Below, piece by piece: positions 9,510 through 17,878 of a DNA stretch of 64,000 nt (its first letter is position 1; the number at the start of each line of letters is the position of its first letter). This DNA comes from Bacillota bacterium. Lineage in GTDB: Bacteria > Bacillota > UBA4882 > UBA10575. The translations under genes were made by a program, and so were the position numbers. The notes under the pieces were generated by a model that worked only from the letters and a program-made list of their open reading frames with translations, made no database searches and was not told where the DNA came from. Location: the NCBI GenBank assembly GCA_012837715.1, contig DUQR01000031.1, forward strand, positions 27,148 through 91,147, read 5' to 3'.

Positions 9510-10286
9510 ATGGAAATTCTTAAGGTGGAAAACTTATATAAAAGTTTTGTCGGCGCCGAAGACGTGGTAACCGGGGTCTCCTTTCAGATTAACGAAGGAG
9601 AGGTCGTTGCCCTCATCGGACCTTCCGGTTCGGGAAAAAGCACCCTCCTGCGTTGCCTTACTCTCCTGGAAAAGATCGACCACGGCTCCATCTTCGTCGC
9701 GGGCGAGCCCATGGTGACCACTTCGCCCTCGGGCCGGGTTACCTATGCTCCTGACGCCGAGTTAAGAAAGATTCGCTTACGCCTGGGAATGGTCTTCCAG
9801 AATTTCAACCTTTTTCCCCACTTCTCCGTGCTCCGGAACATTACGGAAGCACCGATCCGGGTGGCGCAAATGGCGCCCGCCGAAGCGGAAACCATCGCCC
9901 GCCAGTTGTTGGCGAAAATTGGACTGACCGATAAAGCCGATGCTTACCCCTATCAACTTTCCGGCGGTCAATGTCAGCGCGTGGCAATCGCCCGGGCTTT
10001 AGCGATGAAACCCGATATCCTTTTCTTTGACGAACCCACCTCCGCTCTTGATCCGGAGTTAACCGGTGAAGTGCTCAAAGTAATCCGGAATTTAGCCGCA
10101 GAGCAGATGACGATGATGGTGGTCACCCACGAGATGGCTTTTGCCCGTGAAGTGGCCGACCGGGTCCTCTTTATGGATAAAGGCCAAATTGTGGAAGAAG
10201 GGAGTCCTGAAACGCTCTTTGGCACACCAGCCAATGAACGGACCAGAACCTTCCTGGGTAATTACAATTTGAACTCCGGTTCATAG
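9510..10286 (+). CDS. polar amino-acid ABC transporter ATP-binding protein
   Basis: ATPase of the GlnQ/HisP class, 258 residues. Walker A is GPSGSGKST (about 37), Q-loop FQNFNLF, signature LSGGQ, Walker [13 protein letters not shown] and the switch His in VVTHEM. The signature continues as [15 protein letters not shown], as usual for this class. The ribosome binding site AAAGAGGAG precedes the ATG. It is the last gene of the three-gene uptake operon. Confidence 0.94.
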   Translation: MEILKVENLYKSFVGAEDVVTGVSFQINEGEVVALIGPSGSGKSTLLRCLTLLEKIDHGSIFVAGEPMVTTSPSGRVTYAPDAELRKIRLRLGMVFQNFNLFPHFSVLRNITEAPIRVAQMAPAEAETIARQLLAKIGLTDKADAYPYQLSGGQCQRVAIARALAMKPDILFFDEPTSALDPELTGEVLKVIRNLAAEQMTMMVVTHEMAFAREVADRVLFMDKGQIVEEGSPETLFGTPANERTRTFLGNYNLNSGS

Positions 10287-10363
10287 TTCCTTCTTTCTGA
10301 TCAATCTCCTTGCTTCCACCGCCTATGGCTTAGTGCTAGGTTTGGTGCTCCGTTTTCTTTTAC

Positions 10364-10397
10364 GAAAAACAGCCGCTGCCAAGGAATAGCAGCGACT
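10364..10397 (-). terminator. terminator after the HAD phosphatase gene
   Basis: A 9-bp stem (10371-10379 with 10389-10397) is followed on the minus strand by GTTTTTC, about 30 bp beyond the stop codon of the HAD gene. It may also serve the rightward amino-acid transporter operon. Confidence 0.65.
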
Positions 10398-10425
10398 ACT
10401 TTATCTCCAATCAGGTGTTGCCTTT

Positions 10426-11073
10426 TTATGTCAACATGGCCAGCAGCTCTGGGACCGTGTGCGCAAAGTAGGTCGGACCCGCTGCTTCAAGCTCGGCCCG
10501 CTCACCGTAACCAAAAGTGACCGCAATCGCGGCGATCCCGTTGGCCCGGGCCCCTTCAATATCAAACTTCCGGTCCCCCACCATCACCGTCTTTTCTTTT
10601 TCCGGCGGGAGCAAAGCAAGGGCGGCGGCGATTACTTCAGCCTTATTGGTCCGTCGTCCGTCCAGGTAACTACCGATCACCAATTTGTCGGCAAAGTAGC
10701 GGTCAATCTGGAAATGGGCGAGAACTTGCCGCGCGAAGGCGGTCGGTTTCGAAGTGGCCAAGACCAGCTTCTTCCCTCGTTCATCCAAGGTCTTTAGTAA
10801 CTGGGGAATACCAGGGTAAACCTGGTTTTCAATGATCCCACTGGTCCGGTAATATTCCCGGTAGTACTCCACTGCTTCTCTGGCTTGTTCCTCGGTAAAC
10901 CCGTAATACTCCATAAAAGAATCAATGAGCGGCGGACCAATAAACCGGCGCAGAAATTCGGGGTCGCCATCGAGCCCGTATTGGTGTAATGCATAACGCA
11001 CTGAATTGATAATCCCGACGCCCGGATCGGTTAGTGTTCCGTCTAAATCAAAAAGGATGTATTGATATGACAC
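10426..11073 (-). CDS. HAD-superfamily phosphatase, phosphoglycolate phosphatase (Gph/PpaX) type
   Basis: Cytosolic phosphohydrolase of HAD subfamily IA, 215 residues. Motif I FDLDGTLTD supplies the nucleophile D9 and acid/base D11; motif II is LATSKP; motif III and IV appear as K then GDRKFDIEGA. The cap is alpha-helical, as in Gph, PpaX and 5'-nucleotidases. GTG at 11073 was chosen because GGAG lies eight bases upstream and because the protein then begins MSYQYILFDLDG, as family members do; the longer reading frame to 11178 has no ribosome binding site. Its natural substrate cannot be told from sequence. Confidence 0.85.
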   Translation of the reverse strand: MSYQYILFDLDGTLTDPGVGIINSVRYALHQYGLDGDPEFLRRFIGPPLIDSFMEYYGFTEEQAREAVEYYREYYRTSGIIENQVYPGIPQLLKTLDERGKKLVLATSKPTAFARQVLAHFQIDRYFADKLVIGSYLDGRRTNKAEVIAAALALLPPEKEKTVMVGDRKFDIEGARANGIAAIAVTFGYGERAELEAAGPTYFAHTVPELLAMLT

Positions 11074-11265
11074 CTTAATCACTCCATGTTCTAATCTGCC
11101 CTGGCGCCTCCCTCGTTCACCCCAGGATCGCCGATCTCGACTTGTCTCCCCGCTATCATCTCCCAAACGAAAGATCATAACTCCAGACCACCATAACCGA
11201 TTATTACTTCGCTTTTCTCCCTCCCATTCCTTTTCTCTTCCTGACCGCTTTTCCGGAGAGATCTT

Positions 11266-11300
11266 AAAAAGGCCGTCACCTAAACAAGTGACGACCTTTT
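11266..11300 (-). terminator. terminator at the end of the sugar ABC operon
   Basis: AAAAAGG-CGTCAC / GTGACG-CCTTTT forms a strong stem with T-runs on both strands. It lies about 55 bp after the last permease gene of the leftward sugar operon. Confidence 0.75.
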
Positions 11301-11355
11301 CTCCGTTTTATCCGCGTTCGAATCCTCCACTAAACAGGATCCGTCTTTTTATAAG

Positions 11356-12231
11356 TTAGGCTTTCAAAGCACCAGCCAAAGTTCCCTGAATAATCCAACG
11401 ATGGCCAATAATGTACAAGATAAGGGTCGGAGCCGAAGCGATGATCAGTGCCGCAGAATATCTTGGCATCCGATCAACTCCATAGGCATTAAGGAATTGG
11501 GCGACCCGCAATTGCATGGTGAAGAGCTTCTGATTATTCAGCAAAATTAGACCGAGCAAATAATCGTTCCAAGAGCCCATGAAAACCATTAAAATCGCTA
11601 ATACCGTAGCCGGTCGCGCTAAGGGGAGCATTACCCGGAAGAAAGTAGCAAAATGGCCAGCACCATCAATCCGGGCCGCCTCCGCCAATTCTCCAGGGAG
11701 ACTCGTGAAAAAGGAACGATAAATGATGGTCCAAAAGGGGATTCCAAAAGCGGTCATCGGTAAAAACAAGCTAGGCAGGGTGTCACTGATCCCAAGACTC
11801 CCAACCAACTGATACAGGGGAATCAGACACATCTGCACCGGCACAAAATAACCGGCCATTACCAGATAGAAAACGACCTCCGTAACCCGATTCCGGTAAC
11901 GGGCGAAAATATAACCCGCCATGGCAGCTGAAGGCACCGTACAAGCGACCGCGCCCAGACAAACATAGAGCGTATTAAGGAGACCCCTCCCGATATCAAT
12001 GGCCACCCAGGCTTCCTTAAAATTATCCCAGTGAATTTGTTTCGGTAAAGTCCAGGGATTATAAGCAAATTCCAATTGGGTTTTAAAGACAGAAAACCAG
12101 GGGATCAGCAACGGGAAAACAACCGCGCAAGCCAAGATGATCAGGATAAAGGTGATTATTATGGAAGGAAGTTTGGCCCCAAACCCGGGCCGACCAATAC
12201 TATGCCGAACAACTGTAGATTGCGCTTTCAC
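11356..12231 (-). CDS. carbohydrate ABC transporter permease, MalG type
   Basis: Inner-membrane permease of the CUT1 family, 291 residues with about six membrane helices. The EAA loop EAARIDGAGHFATFFRVMLP (about 195) is the contact with a shared MsmK-type ATPase. The GTG start overlaps the stop of the upstream permease gene by four bases (12228-12231), pointing to translational coupling. No ATPase gene lies in the operon, as is common for CUT1 systems that share a distant ATPase. Confidence 0.92.
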   Translation of the reverse strand: MKAQSTVVRHSIGRPGFGAKLPSIIITFILIILACAVVFPLLIPWFSVFKTQLEFAYNPWTLPKQIHWDNFKEAWVAIDIGRGLLNTLYVCLGAVACTVPSAAMAGYIFARYRNRVTEVVFYLVMAGYFVPVQMCLIPLYQLVGSLGISDTLPSLFLPMTAFGIPFWTIIYRSFFTSLPGELAEAARIDGAGHFATFFRVMLPLARPATVLAILMVFMGSWNDYLLGLILLNNQKLFTMQLRVAQFLNAYGVDRMPRYSAALIIASAPTLILYIIGHRWIIQGTLAGALKA

Positions 12232-13166
12232 ACGAATTCACCCTTCCTTTTTTGCATGGTAAAGAGCGTCACGGCAAAGAAGAGCGAGAGCAGGAAGATG
12301 ACCACACCAATCGCCGCGGCCCGGCCATACTGCCAATTGACAAATCCTTGTTGATACAGGTGGATAACAAGGGTGGTCGTGGCGTATCCTGGTCCCCCGT
12401 TGGTCAACAAGTAGGGAAGATCGAAAAATTTCAAACTGCCGACGATACTCGTCACCGCAATAATCAGTATCGGGTAAGAAACCATGGGTAAAGCAATATG
12501 GCGGGCATACTGCCAACGGTTGGCGCCGTCCAACATGGAGGCTTCCTTAATTTCTACCGGTATCTGTTCGATATTAGCCATTAAGTAAACAATGTTAAAT
12601 CCGGTATAAGCCCATGTCGCCACGGCAAAAATCGACCAAAAGGCCAGCTTGACATCGCCTAAAAAGTCAATATTCGCCAGCCACTGCCAATTTAGGGTCT
12701 CAGATAAAGTGGCCACCACACCGTAACGAGGAGCAAAAATCAACCGTCCAAGCATTGCCGTAATCGCCGACGGCATAACGCTAGCCAGATAATAAACTAC
12801 CCGTAAGGGGCCAGTAATCCGGTTGCGGTAGGTAATTAGCGAAAAGGCGATAAAGAAAGCCAGGGGAATTTGGATTACCACACTCCAAAAGGCCAAACGT
12901 AATACATTGAACAAAGCAGTTATAAACTTTTGATCAGCCAGTAAACGGCTGTAGTTTTGCAAACCGATATATGCAGGTTGCCCTAAACCGGTATACCGCA
13001 TTAAGGAAAGGCGGAAAGTTTCCTCAATCGGATAAAACATAAAGACTAAGAGGAAAGCCGCTGCCGGGAGAAGAAAGAGCACCTGGAAAATGATGCTGCT
13101 CACGTCCCGCTTTTTTTTCTTTTCTTGTTGAGCGCCCATTTTCATAGGGGAAAGATTATTGATCAT
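12228..13166 (-). CDS. carbohydrate ABC transporter permease, MalF/UgpA type
   Basis: Partner CUT1 permease, 312 residues, with an EAA loop EASMLDGANRWQYARHIALP near residue 210. The N-terminal cytoplasmic tail is very basic (QQEKKKKRD). The ATG at 13166 has GGAGGTGG six bases upstream. It sits about 380 bp downstream of the binding-protein gene, past a terminator-like hairpin. Confidence 0.92.
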   Translation of the reverse strand: MINNLSPMKMGAQQEKKKKRDVSSIIFQVLFLLPAAAFLLVFMFYPIEETFRLSLMRYTGLGQPAYIGLQNYSRLLADQKFITALFNVLRLAFWSVVIQIPLAFFIAFSLITYRNRITGPLRVVYYLASVMPSAITAMLGRLIFAPRYGVVATLSETLNWQWLANIDFLGDVKLAFWSIFAVATWAYTGFNIVYLMANIEQIPVEIKEASMLDGANRWQYARHIALPMVSYPILIIAVTSIVGSLKFFDLPYLLTNGGPGYATTTLVIHLYQQGFVNWQYGRAAAIGVVIFLLSLFFAVTLFTMQKRKGEFV

Positions 13167-13547
13167 GCCCAGCCACCTCCATTTTTCATCAGCATTTTAG
13201 GAATTGCATAATTATTTGACAACACCGAAGGCCTTTGCATGTTGGTTAGATCAATCCACCCGGCTTCATTTTTAACACATCTGATCCACAAGGCAGCCGG
13301 CACTAAAGACAAAATAATGATTGGCTAGGAATTAGAGAAAACTACCCTTTGGTAACTTCGTAAGGCCACCTTACTATGGAAAGTAACCCCAAATACTTAA
13401 GATGCTTAATTTCTGGGTTTGGGAGACCACCCATATTCTTAAATCTTTCCAGAAACTGCAGGCCCCCAAAAGGAAAAAGGCAGGGGCGGATGTTTCGACG
13501 CCCCCGCCGGCTCAATCAGTCATCCTTGAATTAGGCTTGTTACTAGC
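13167..13547. other. intra-operon gap in the sugar ABC operon
   Basis: Apart from the terminator hairpin at 13473-13508, I see no gene or clear signal in this gap. Confidence 0.5.
13473..13508 (-). terminator. attenuating terminator between sugar binding-protein and permease genes
   Basis: A 10-bp GC-rich stem (13479-13488 with 13499-13508, one wobble) is followed on the minus strand by TTTTT. It lies 40 bp after the stop of the binding-protein gene, inside the operon. Confidence 0.8.
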
Positions 13548-14810
13548 TTATTTTGCTGGCCCTAAGTTCTCTTCGACCAATTCCTCAAACGCAGTCAATG
13601 CCTTCTTGACATCGGTATCCACGATGAAGAAGCTTTGGATTGTATCGTTCAAAGGTGTGGTTACCATCGGCGGTAAATCCTGATCCCACCAGAACTGGAT
13701 CTCCTTCGCCTGACCGAAGACGGCAGCAGCCATTTCGGTTAAGCGGGAAGGCGCCGGAACACCAGGCACAGAACAGATCCGGCCGGGTTCTGCGGAACAA
13801 GCTTCAACACTCATGGCGTACTTCATAAACCGAACGACCGCATCTTTCTTATCCTTCGCAGCGATGGTCGCGGCAAAACCGATGTCGGTTTGTCCCATGA
13901 TATCGGAGGCTTTCCCTTTTCCGCCCGGTAATTCGGGGAAGGCGGCAAAAGCGATTGGTTGATCTGTCAATGTGGGGTCGGAATACTGGGCGCACATCCA
14001 GGAACCGGTTACGTGCATCGCCGCTTTTCCAACGTACATGGATTGTTGGGCATCACCATAGGCTTCTCCTAACGGAGTGCGACCGAAGTACCCTTTCTTC
14101 ACCCAATCTTGATATAATTGGGCAGCTTTGACAAAGGGTTCAGTATCAAAACGACCGGCCCGGGCCTGAGCGTTATTAAACGCCTCAACCCCACCATAAC
14201 GGTCAACTAGATACATATACATAGCCAAGGCAGGCCATTTATCCCGCACGCCGCAAGCGAAAGGTTGAATTCCTTTTGCCAACAGTGTATCGGCAATCTT
14301 CTCCATCTCAGCGATGGTCTTCGGCGGAGTTAGACCGTTTTCTTCAAAAATTCTTTCGTTATAGAAAATACCAGCAATCGCGAAGAACGGAGCAACCCCG
14401 TAAATCTTACCCTTCCAGGTCATTGCCGACTGGGCGGCAACGCTCCCCGGAACATCTTTTAATTCTTTCGTCAAGTCCAGTAAACGACCGGCATCGGCGT
14501 ATCCACCCATCACGGAACCGCCCCAGCTTTGGAAGATATCCGGGAGATCCCGTCCGGAAGCCATAACGACTTTGGTCTTATCCATCAATCCCGGATCACC
14601 AAGCGCAATATACTCCAGTTCAATATCGGGATTTTTGGCCTGGAAACCTTCGAGCAACGCCTTTATGTAGGCATGAGACGGGTCATCATCGGGTAAATCC
14701 CGTCCCCACACAGTAAGTTTTACCTTACTGGCAGCAGCGGTTGATAACAGTCCGACACAGAGAGCCAACACCAAGAGCATCGCAACAAAAAGCTTTTTGT
14801 TTTTAAACAC
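13548..14810 (-). CDS. carbohydrate ABC transporter substrate-binding protein (family 1)
   Basis: Extracellular sugar-binding protein, 420 residues, with a signal peptide (about 1-28, ending STAAAS) and no lipobox. Family 1 features include KLTVWGRD, IYGVAPFFAIAGIFYNERIFEENGL and the GKAAMHVTGSWM region that lines the sugar site. GTG at 14810 is preferred because AAGGGGG lies seven bases upstream and the protein then starts MFKNKKLF; the ATG at 14837 overlaps that site. It leads the operon. Which sugar it binds is unknown; no glycosidase or kinase gene is adjacent. Confidence 0.9.
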   Translation of the reverse strand: MFKNKKLFVAMLLVLALCVGLLSTAAASKVKLTVWGRDLPDDDPSHAYIKALLEGFQAKNPDIELEYIALGDPGLMDKTKVVMASGRDLPDIFQSWGGSVMGGYADAGRLLDLTKELKDVPGSVAAQSAMTWKGKIYGVAPFFAIAGIFYNERIFEENGLTPPKTIAEMEKIADTLLAKGIQPFACGVRDKWPALAMYMYLVDRYGGVEAFNNAQARAGRFDTEPFVKAAQLYQDWVKKGYFGRTPLGEAYGDAQQSMYVGKAAMHVTGSWMCAQYSDPTLTDQPIAFAAFPELPGGKGKASDIMGQTDIGFAATIAAKDKKDAVVRFMKYAMSVEACSAEPGRICSVPGVPAPSRLTEMAAAVFGQAKEIQFWWDQDLPPMVTTPLNDTIQSFFIVDTDVKKALTAFEELVEENLGPAK

Positions 14811-14964
14811 TAAAATACCCCCTTCTTCGTTATCCAAAATCTACCTGTCTCTTGGTCGCGGATGATACGACCATCTTCCGAATGAAAATCCCTACCCTCC
14901 CTGTGACCACCTCCTTAGCATCACATTGTCAATTTCTAGCCCTGGTAATTATTGGGATTGACCC

Positions 14965-14982
14965 TTCACAAACGTTTGTGAA
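14965..14982. promoter_or_regulatory. perfect 18-bp palindrome, probable LacI-family operator
   Basis: TTCACAAACGTTTGTGAA is a perfect dyad with a central CG, the geometry of LacI-family operators. It lies about 155 bp upstream of the sugar binding-protein start. No LacI gene is adjacent, so its regulator must be encoded elsewhere; CcpA is less likely because the sequence departs from the cre consensus. Confidence 0.65.
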
Positions 14983-15253
14983 GTTAACTAAATAAAATAA
15001 TGCTTTTTTTCAACGTGTTTGGGCCAAACCATTGCCGGTAAACTGTTCCTTTTGCTTATACCACATTTTGAAAATCATTTTCCGAATCTCCATTCCTCGA
15101 ATGAGCTTTGATTTCCCAACCAATAATCCTTTGTTTTTTATTCTTCGCCATTCCTATTTAATATCCTTTTTTCGTTTAAGCATTTTTTGTTTTTTTTAAC
15201 CCTATTTTAATTTTCCCAGTTAAAGACGGGGTTTCCCTTGACCGGTGAGCTAA

Positions 15254-15287
15254 AAAAAAGCGATTGGTTTAAACCCAATCGCTTTTT
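15254..15287 (-). terminator. terminator after the MerR/TipA gene
   Basis: GCGATTGG / CCAATCGC (15260-15267 with 15275-15282) is flanked by A- and T-runs, so it can work on both strands. It ends the leftward MerR gene. Confidence 0.8.
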
Positions 15288-15327
15288 CAGCTTTGGTAAA
15301 TATTGCATAATGCAGTGTTTAACTTAA

Positions 15328-16095
15328 TCATTTCATCGTCCCGGTGTAAATTAGGATGGCATCCCTTAAAAACTCTGCCGCTCCCGTCCGAACCTGAGCG
15401 TCATAGTAAGCCGTAAAGCGGGGATCATCCACATACATCCGGGCCAGTCCGGCATGGGCTTTTTGATCATAGTGCTTCCAAGTAAAGTTCAACCACCGCC
15501 GATGTAAATCGGCCGTCTTCTGAGCCAAGGCACTGGCCGGGTCCCCGGTCGCCATCGCGGCTTTCAAGGTTTCCAGAACCGCCTCCCCCAACTGTTGCCA
15601 CTCTTCATATTGCTCGGCCGTCATGTTTTTGAGCATTGCGTTGGCCTGATCGATGGTTTCATCACCGTATTGCGCCCGGATTTCCGCTCCGTACTTCTCC
15701 TCATTCTGTACGATCATTTTTTGTTTGAAGGCTTCAAACTTCTCTTCATCTGTCATCGTTATTTTTCCCTCCTTTGAAGCAATCGTCTTTTCCACATTGG
15801 CGATTAAAAGATCGACCTGTCGTCTTTTCGCCAGCAGCTTGGTCCGGTGCTCTTTTAAGGTCGCCAGCTCGTCAAAGGACGGTGCGGAGATGAGCTGTTT
15901 AATCTGCTTTAATTCTACGCCAAGTTCACGGTAGAAAAGGATCTGTTGCAGCCGATCTACTTCCGCCTGTCCATATAGGCGGTAGCCGGCGGCGCTGACC
16001 TGCGCGGGCTTTAAAAGATCGATCTCATCGTAATAGCGAATCGTACGCGGGCTGATTCCAGCTAACCGTGCTAATTCCCGCACCGTATAGCCCAA
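15328..16095 (-). CDS. MerR-family regulator with TipAS ligand-binding domain
   Basis: Transcription activator of the TipA/Mta type, 255 residues. The N-terminal winged helix-turn-helix (YTVRELARLAGISPRTIRYYDE...) is followed by a dimerising coiled coil (about 75-115) and a TipAS domain (about 125-250) that in TipA binds thiopeptide drugs. The TTG at 16095 is chosen because AGGAGG is eight bases upstream; the GTG at 16104 would overlap that site. The TipAS Cys that reacts with thiostrepton in TipAL was not identified, so the ligand may differ. It stands alone and its own promoter carries a MerR-type operator, so autoregulation is likely. Confidence 0.9.
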   Translation of the reverse strand: MGYTVRELARLAGISPRTIRYYDEIDLLKPAQVSAAGYRLYGQAEVDRLQQILFYRELGVELKQIKQLISAPSFDELATLKEHRTKLLAKRRQVDLLIANVEKTIASKEGKITMTDEEKFEAFKQKMIVQNEEKYGAEIRAQYGDETIDQANAMLKNMTAEQYEEWQQLGEAVLETLKAAMATGDPASALAQKTADLHRRWLNFTWKHYDQKAHAGLARMYVDDPRFTAYYDAQVRTGAAEFLRDAILIYTGTMK

Positions 16096-16118
16096 CTTCC
16101 TCACCTCCTGATAAACTC

Positions 16119-16149
16119 ACTATACACCTTTACGTTACGTCAAGGTCAA
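16119..16149 (-). promoter_or_regulatory. MerR-type promoter with 19-bp spacer and operator
   Basis: On the minus strand TTGACC (16144-16149) and TATAGT (16119-16124) are separated by 19 bp, the over-long spacing typical of MerR-activated promoters. A 21-bp near-perfect dyad (16126-16146, arms ACCTT/AAGGT, ACGT repeated inside) fills the spacer. The start codon is 24 bp downstream. Confidence 0.75.
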
Positions 16150-16164
16150 GAGGTTTTTAACGTC

Positions 16165-16857
16165 TTATTCGACCATCCGCTTTAAAGCTTGCACATCGCT
16201 AATCTTCACCGAGGCACCGTGAAAATCAATGAGTCCTTCCGCTTTCATCTTGCCCATCTCCCGGGAGAGTGAGGGCCGGGCCACATTCAAAAAATCCGCC
16301 ATCTCATTGCGGTTAAAGGGTAACATGAAAGTCGTCGCACCTGCTTGCTTTGCTTGCTCCAGCAAAAAAGTGGCGATTTTCCCCCGTAGACTCTTTATGG
16401 ATAGTTGCTCCACCTTTCGATTTAAGGACATGGCTTTTTCCGAAACAATCCGCAGCATATTCGTGATCAACCGACGGTGGCTCGGACACTGCCGTGCACA
16501 GTTCCCTACAATTTTTTCGGGCGGTAGGAAAAAGACCTCCGTCTCCTGCTGGGCAATGACCGTCGCCGGCCATACTTTTAACCCGGAAAAGGCCGCCATC
16601 TCAGCAAAAAGATCCCCGGCGTGTATCGAGGAGATGATCACCCGGTTCCCGGCCACATTCTCCTTGGTCACAATCGCCTGTCCGACTAAAACCACTCCAA
16701 CGCCTAAGAATTTTTCCCCGGCTCTCGTCACATATTCATTCTTCCGATAACGCCGGACCACCGGTTGGAGGCAGGCCAACATGATCCGAAGTTCGTCGGG
16801 CTCAATCCCGGTAAACAAGGGACAATGGGTTAATTGCTCTTTCCATTTGACAAACAT
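16165..16857 (-). CDS. Crp/Fnr-family regulator, HcpR-like
   Basis: A 230-residue cyclic-nucleotide-binding-fold regulator with a C-terminal winged helix (recognition region NRNEMADFLNVARPSLSREM). It is divergent from a ferredoxin gene and hcp, which is the arrangement of HcpR/NO-responsive Crp-Fnr regulators. A Cys pair near residue 120 (NCARQCP) could take part in sensing, but an N-terminal FNR-type cluster motif is absent. ATG at 16857 is preferred (AAGGTGGG upstream); the ATG at 16884 lies inside the palindrome. Expected job: control of the ferredoxin-hcp pair under nitrosative stress; inferred from context. Confidence 0.85.
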   Translation of the reverse strand: MFVKWKEQLTHCPLFTGIEPDELRIMLACLQPVVRRYRKNEYVTRAGEKFLGVGVVLVGQAIVTKENVAGNRVIISSIHAGDLFAEMAAFSGLKVWPATVIAQQETEVFFLPPEKIVGNCARQCPSHRRLITNMLRIVSEKAMSLNRKVEQLSIKSLRGKIATFLLEQAKQAGATTFMLPFNRNEMADFLNVARPSLSREMGKMKAEGLIDFHGASVKISDVQALKRMVE

Positions 16858-16875
16858 TCCTGCACCCACCTTTTT

Positions 16876-16891
16876 GGTAACCATGGTTACC
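16876..16891. promoter_or_regulatory. perfect 16-bp palindrome, candidate Crp/Fnr operator
   Basis: GGTAACCATGGTTACC has FNR-like geometry (GTAAC-N4-GTTAC). It lies in the leader of the crp gene downstream of its promoter, where bound protein would block transcription. The same GTAAC-N4-GTTAC is retained in the decayed copy at 27617-27630, which suggests it is functional. Confidence 0.6.
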
Positions 16892-16905
16892 GCGCATTTG
16901 CCCTC

Positions 16906-16934
16906 ATTTTATTACAATAAACTCAACAGCGCAA
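16906..16934 (-). promoter_or_regulatory. promoter of the crp/fnr-type gene
   Basis: Minus strand TTGCGC (16929-16934), 17-bp spacer, TAAAAT (16906-16911). The decayed second copy near 27.65 kb keeps an equivalent TTGTGC-17-TGTAAT at the same place. Confidence 0.5.
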
Positions 16935-16970
16935 GAAGTGCGTAAAGCAATAAATACTGCTTGCTACTGC

Positions 16971-16985
16971 CCAGTATTTTACTGG
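16971..16985. promoter_or_regulatory. 15-bp palindrome upstream of the ferredoxin-hcp operon
   Basis: CCAGTA-TTT-TACTGG is a perfect dyad 31 bp before the ferredoxin start. It could be an operator or a short 5' hairpin; no regulator can be assigned. Confidence 0.35.
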
Positions 16986-17016
16986 AAATAAATTCGAGCC
17001 AAGAAGGGGGATTAAA

Positions 17017-17760
17017 ATGAAAACCATGAGGAAAATTATTTCAATTGATGAAAAAAAGTGTAATGGTTGTGGGCTCTGTATCACGGCCTGTCACGAAGGC
17101 GCCCTGCAACTGGTCGACGGGAAGGCCAAATTAATCTCGGAATCCTACTGTGACGGTCTGGGGGATTGTCTTCCGGAATGCCCGACCGGGGCGATCACCA
17201 TTGAAGAAAGGGAAGCGGACCCCTTTGACGAAGCCGCCGTTCAAGAAAACATGGCCCGGATAGCGCAGGCCAAAGCGGAAGCCAACAACCCACCGGCACT
17301 GGCGTGTGGATGTCCGGGGACAGCCGCCCGCACAATCCGGCCCCAAACCCCGACTGTTCAGGAGACCAATCACCCGCCCCAGGCCGCGCTGGCTTCCCAG
17401 CTTAGACAGTGGCCCTGTCAGCTGCAGTTGGTACCCGTAAACGCGCCCTATTTCCATGAAGCGAACCTGCTGATCGCCGCCGACTGCGCGGCTTATGCCT
17501 ATGCCAACTTCCATCAAGATTACATGCGAAATAAAGTAACCTTAATCGGTTGTCCCAAACTAGATGCGACTGATTACAGCGAAAAAATCGCCGCTATTTT
17601 GGCTGCCAATCAAATTAAAAGTATTACTGTCCTCCGCATGGAAGTACCTTGCTGTAGCGGTCTGGTCCACGCCGTAAAAACTGCCCTAATGAAGAGCGGC
17701 AAACTCGTCCCCTGGCAGGTAGTGACCATTGGCACCGATGGTTCGATTGTTGAACAATAA
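17017..17760 (+). CDS. 4Fe-4S ferredoxin-domain protein, Hcp partner
   Basis: A 247-residue protein with an N-terminal two-cluster ferredoxin: C15-x2-C-x2-C-x3-C and a second set in SYCDGLGDCLPECPTGAI. The C-terminal part (about 120-247) is a separate domain carrying further cysteines, including CGCPG, DCAAYAYANFHQDYM and EVPCCSGL, and resembles the domain often fused to ferredoxins beside Hcp. It is likely the electron donor to the hybrid cluster protein encoded 118 bp downstream. ATG at 17017 follows AGAAGGGGG. Confidence 0.85.
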   Translation: MKTMRKIISIDEKKCNGCGLCITACHEGALQLVDGKAKLISESYCDGLGDCLPECPTGAITIEEREADPFDEAAVQENMARIAQAKAEANNPPALACGCPGTAARTIRPQTPTVQETNHPPQAALASQLRQWPCQLQLVPVNAPYFHEANLLIAADCAAYAYANFHQDYMRNKVTLIGCPKLDATDYSEKIAAILAANQIKSITVLRMEVPCCSGLVHAVKTALMKSGKLVPWQVVTIGTDGSIVEQ

Positions 17761-17814
17761 ATAGCTCAACCCGGTAAAAGTCCCAACTGATGTTAAGACT
17801 ACAGAACCACTTAA

Positions 17815-17840
17815 GCTTTCCCGGCTAAACAGCCGAAAGC
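17815..17840 (+). promoter_or_regulatory. intercistronic hairpin between ferredoxin and hcp
   Basis: GCTTTC/GAAAGC enclosing GGCT-AAAC-AGCC. No T-run follows, so this looks like an mRNA stability or processing element rather than a terminator. Confidence 0.45.
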
Positions 17841-17878
17841 CAAAACAGTCTGAACGCAATATTAAGGAGGGTTAATCA

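Larger units (their letters stand above)
14811..15327. other. intergenic region upstream of the sugar ABC operon
   Basis: Contains the 18-bp palindrome at 14965-14982 and the terminator at 15254-15287. The rest is AT-rich with T-tracts, with no coding potential seen. I could not place a convincing -35/-10 pair for the sugar operon. Confidence 0.5.
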
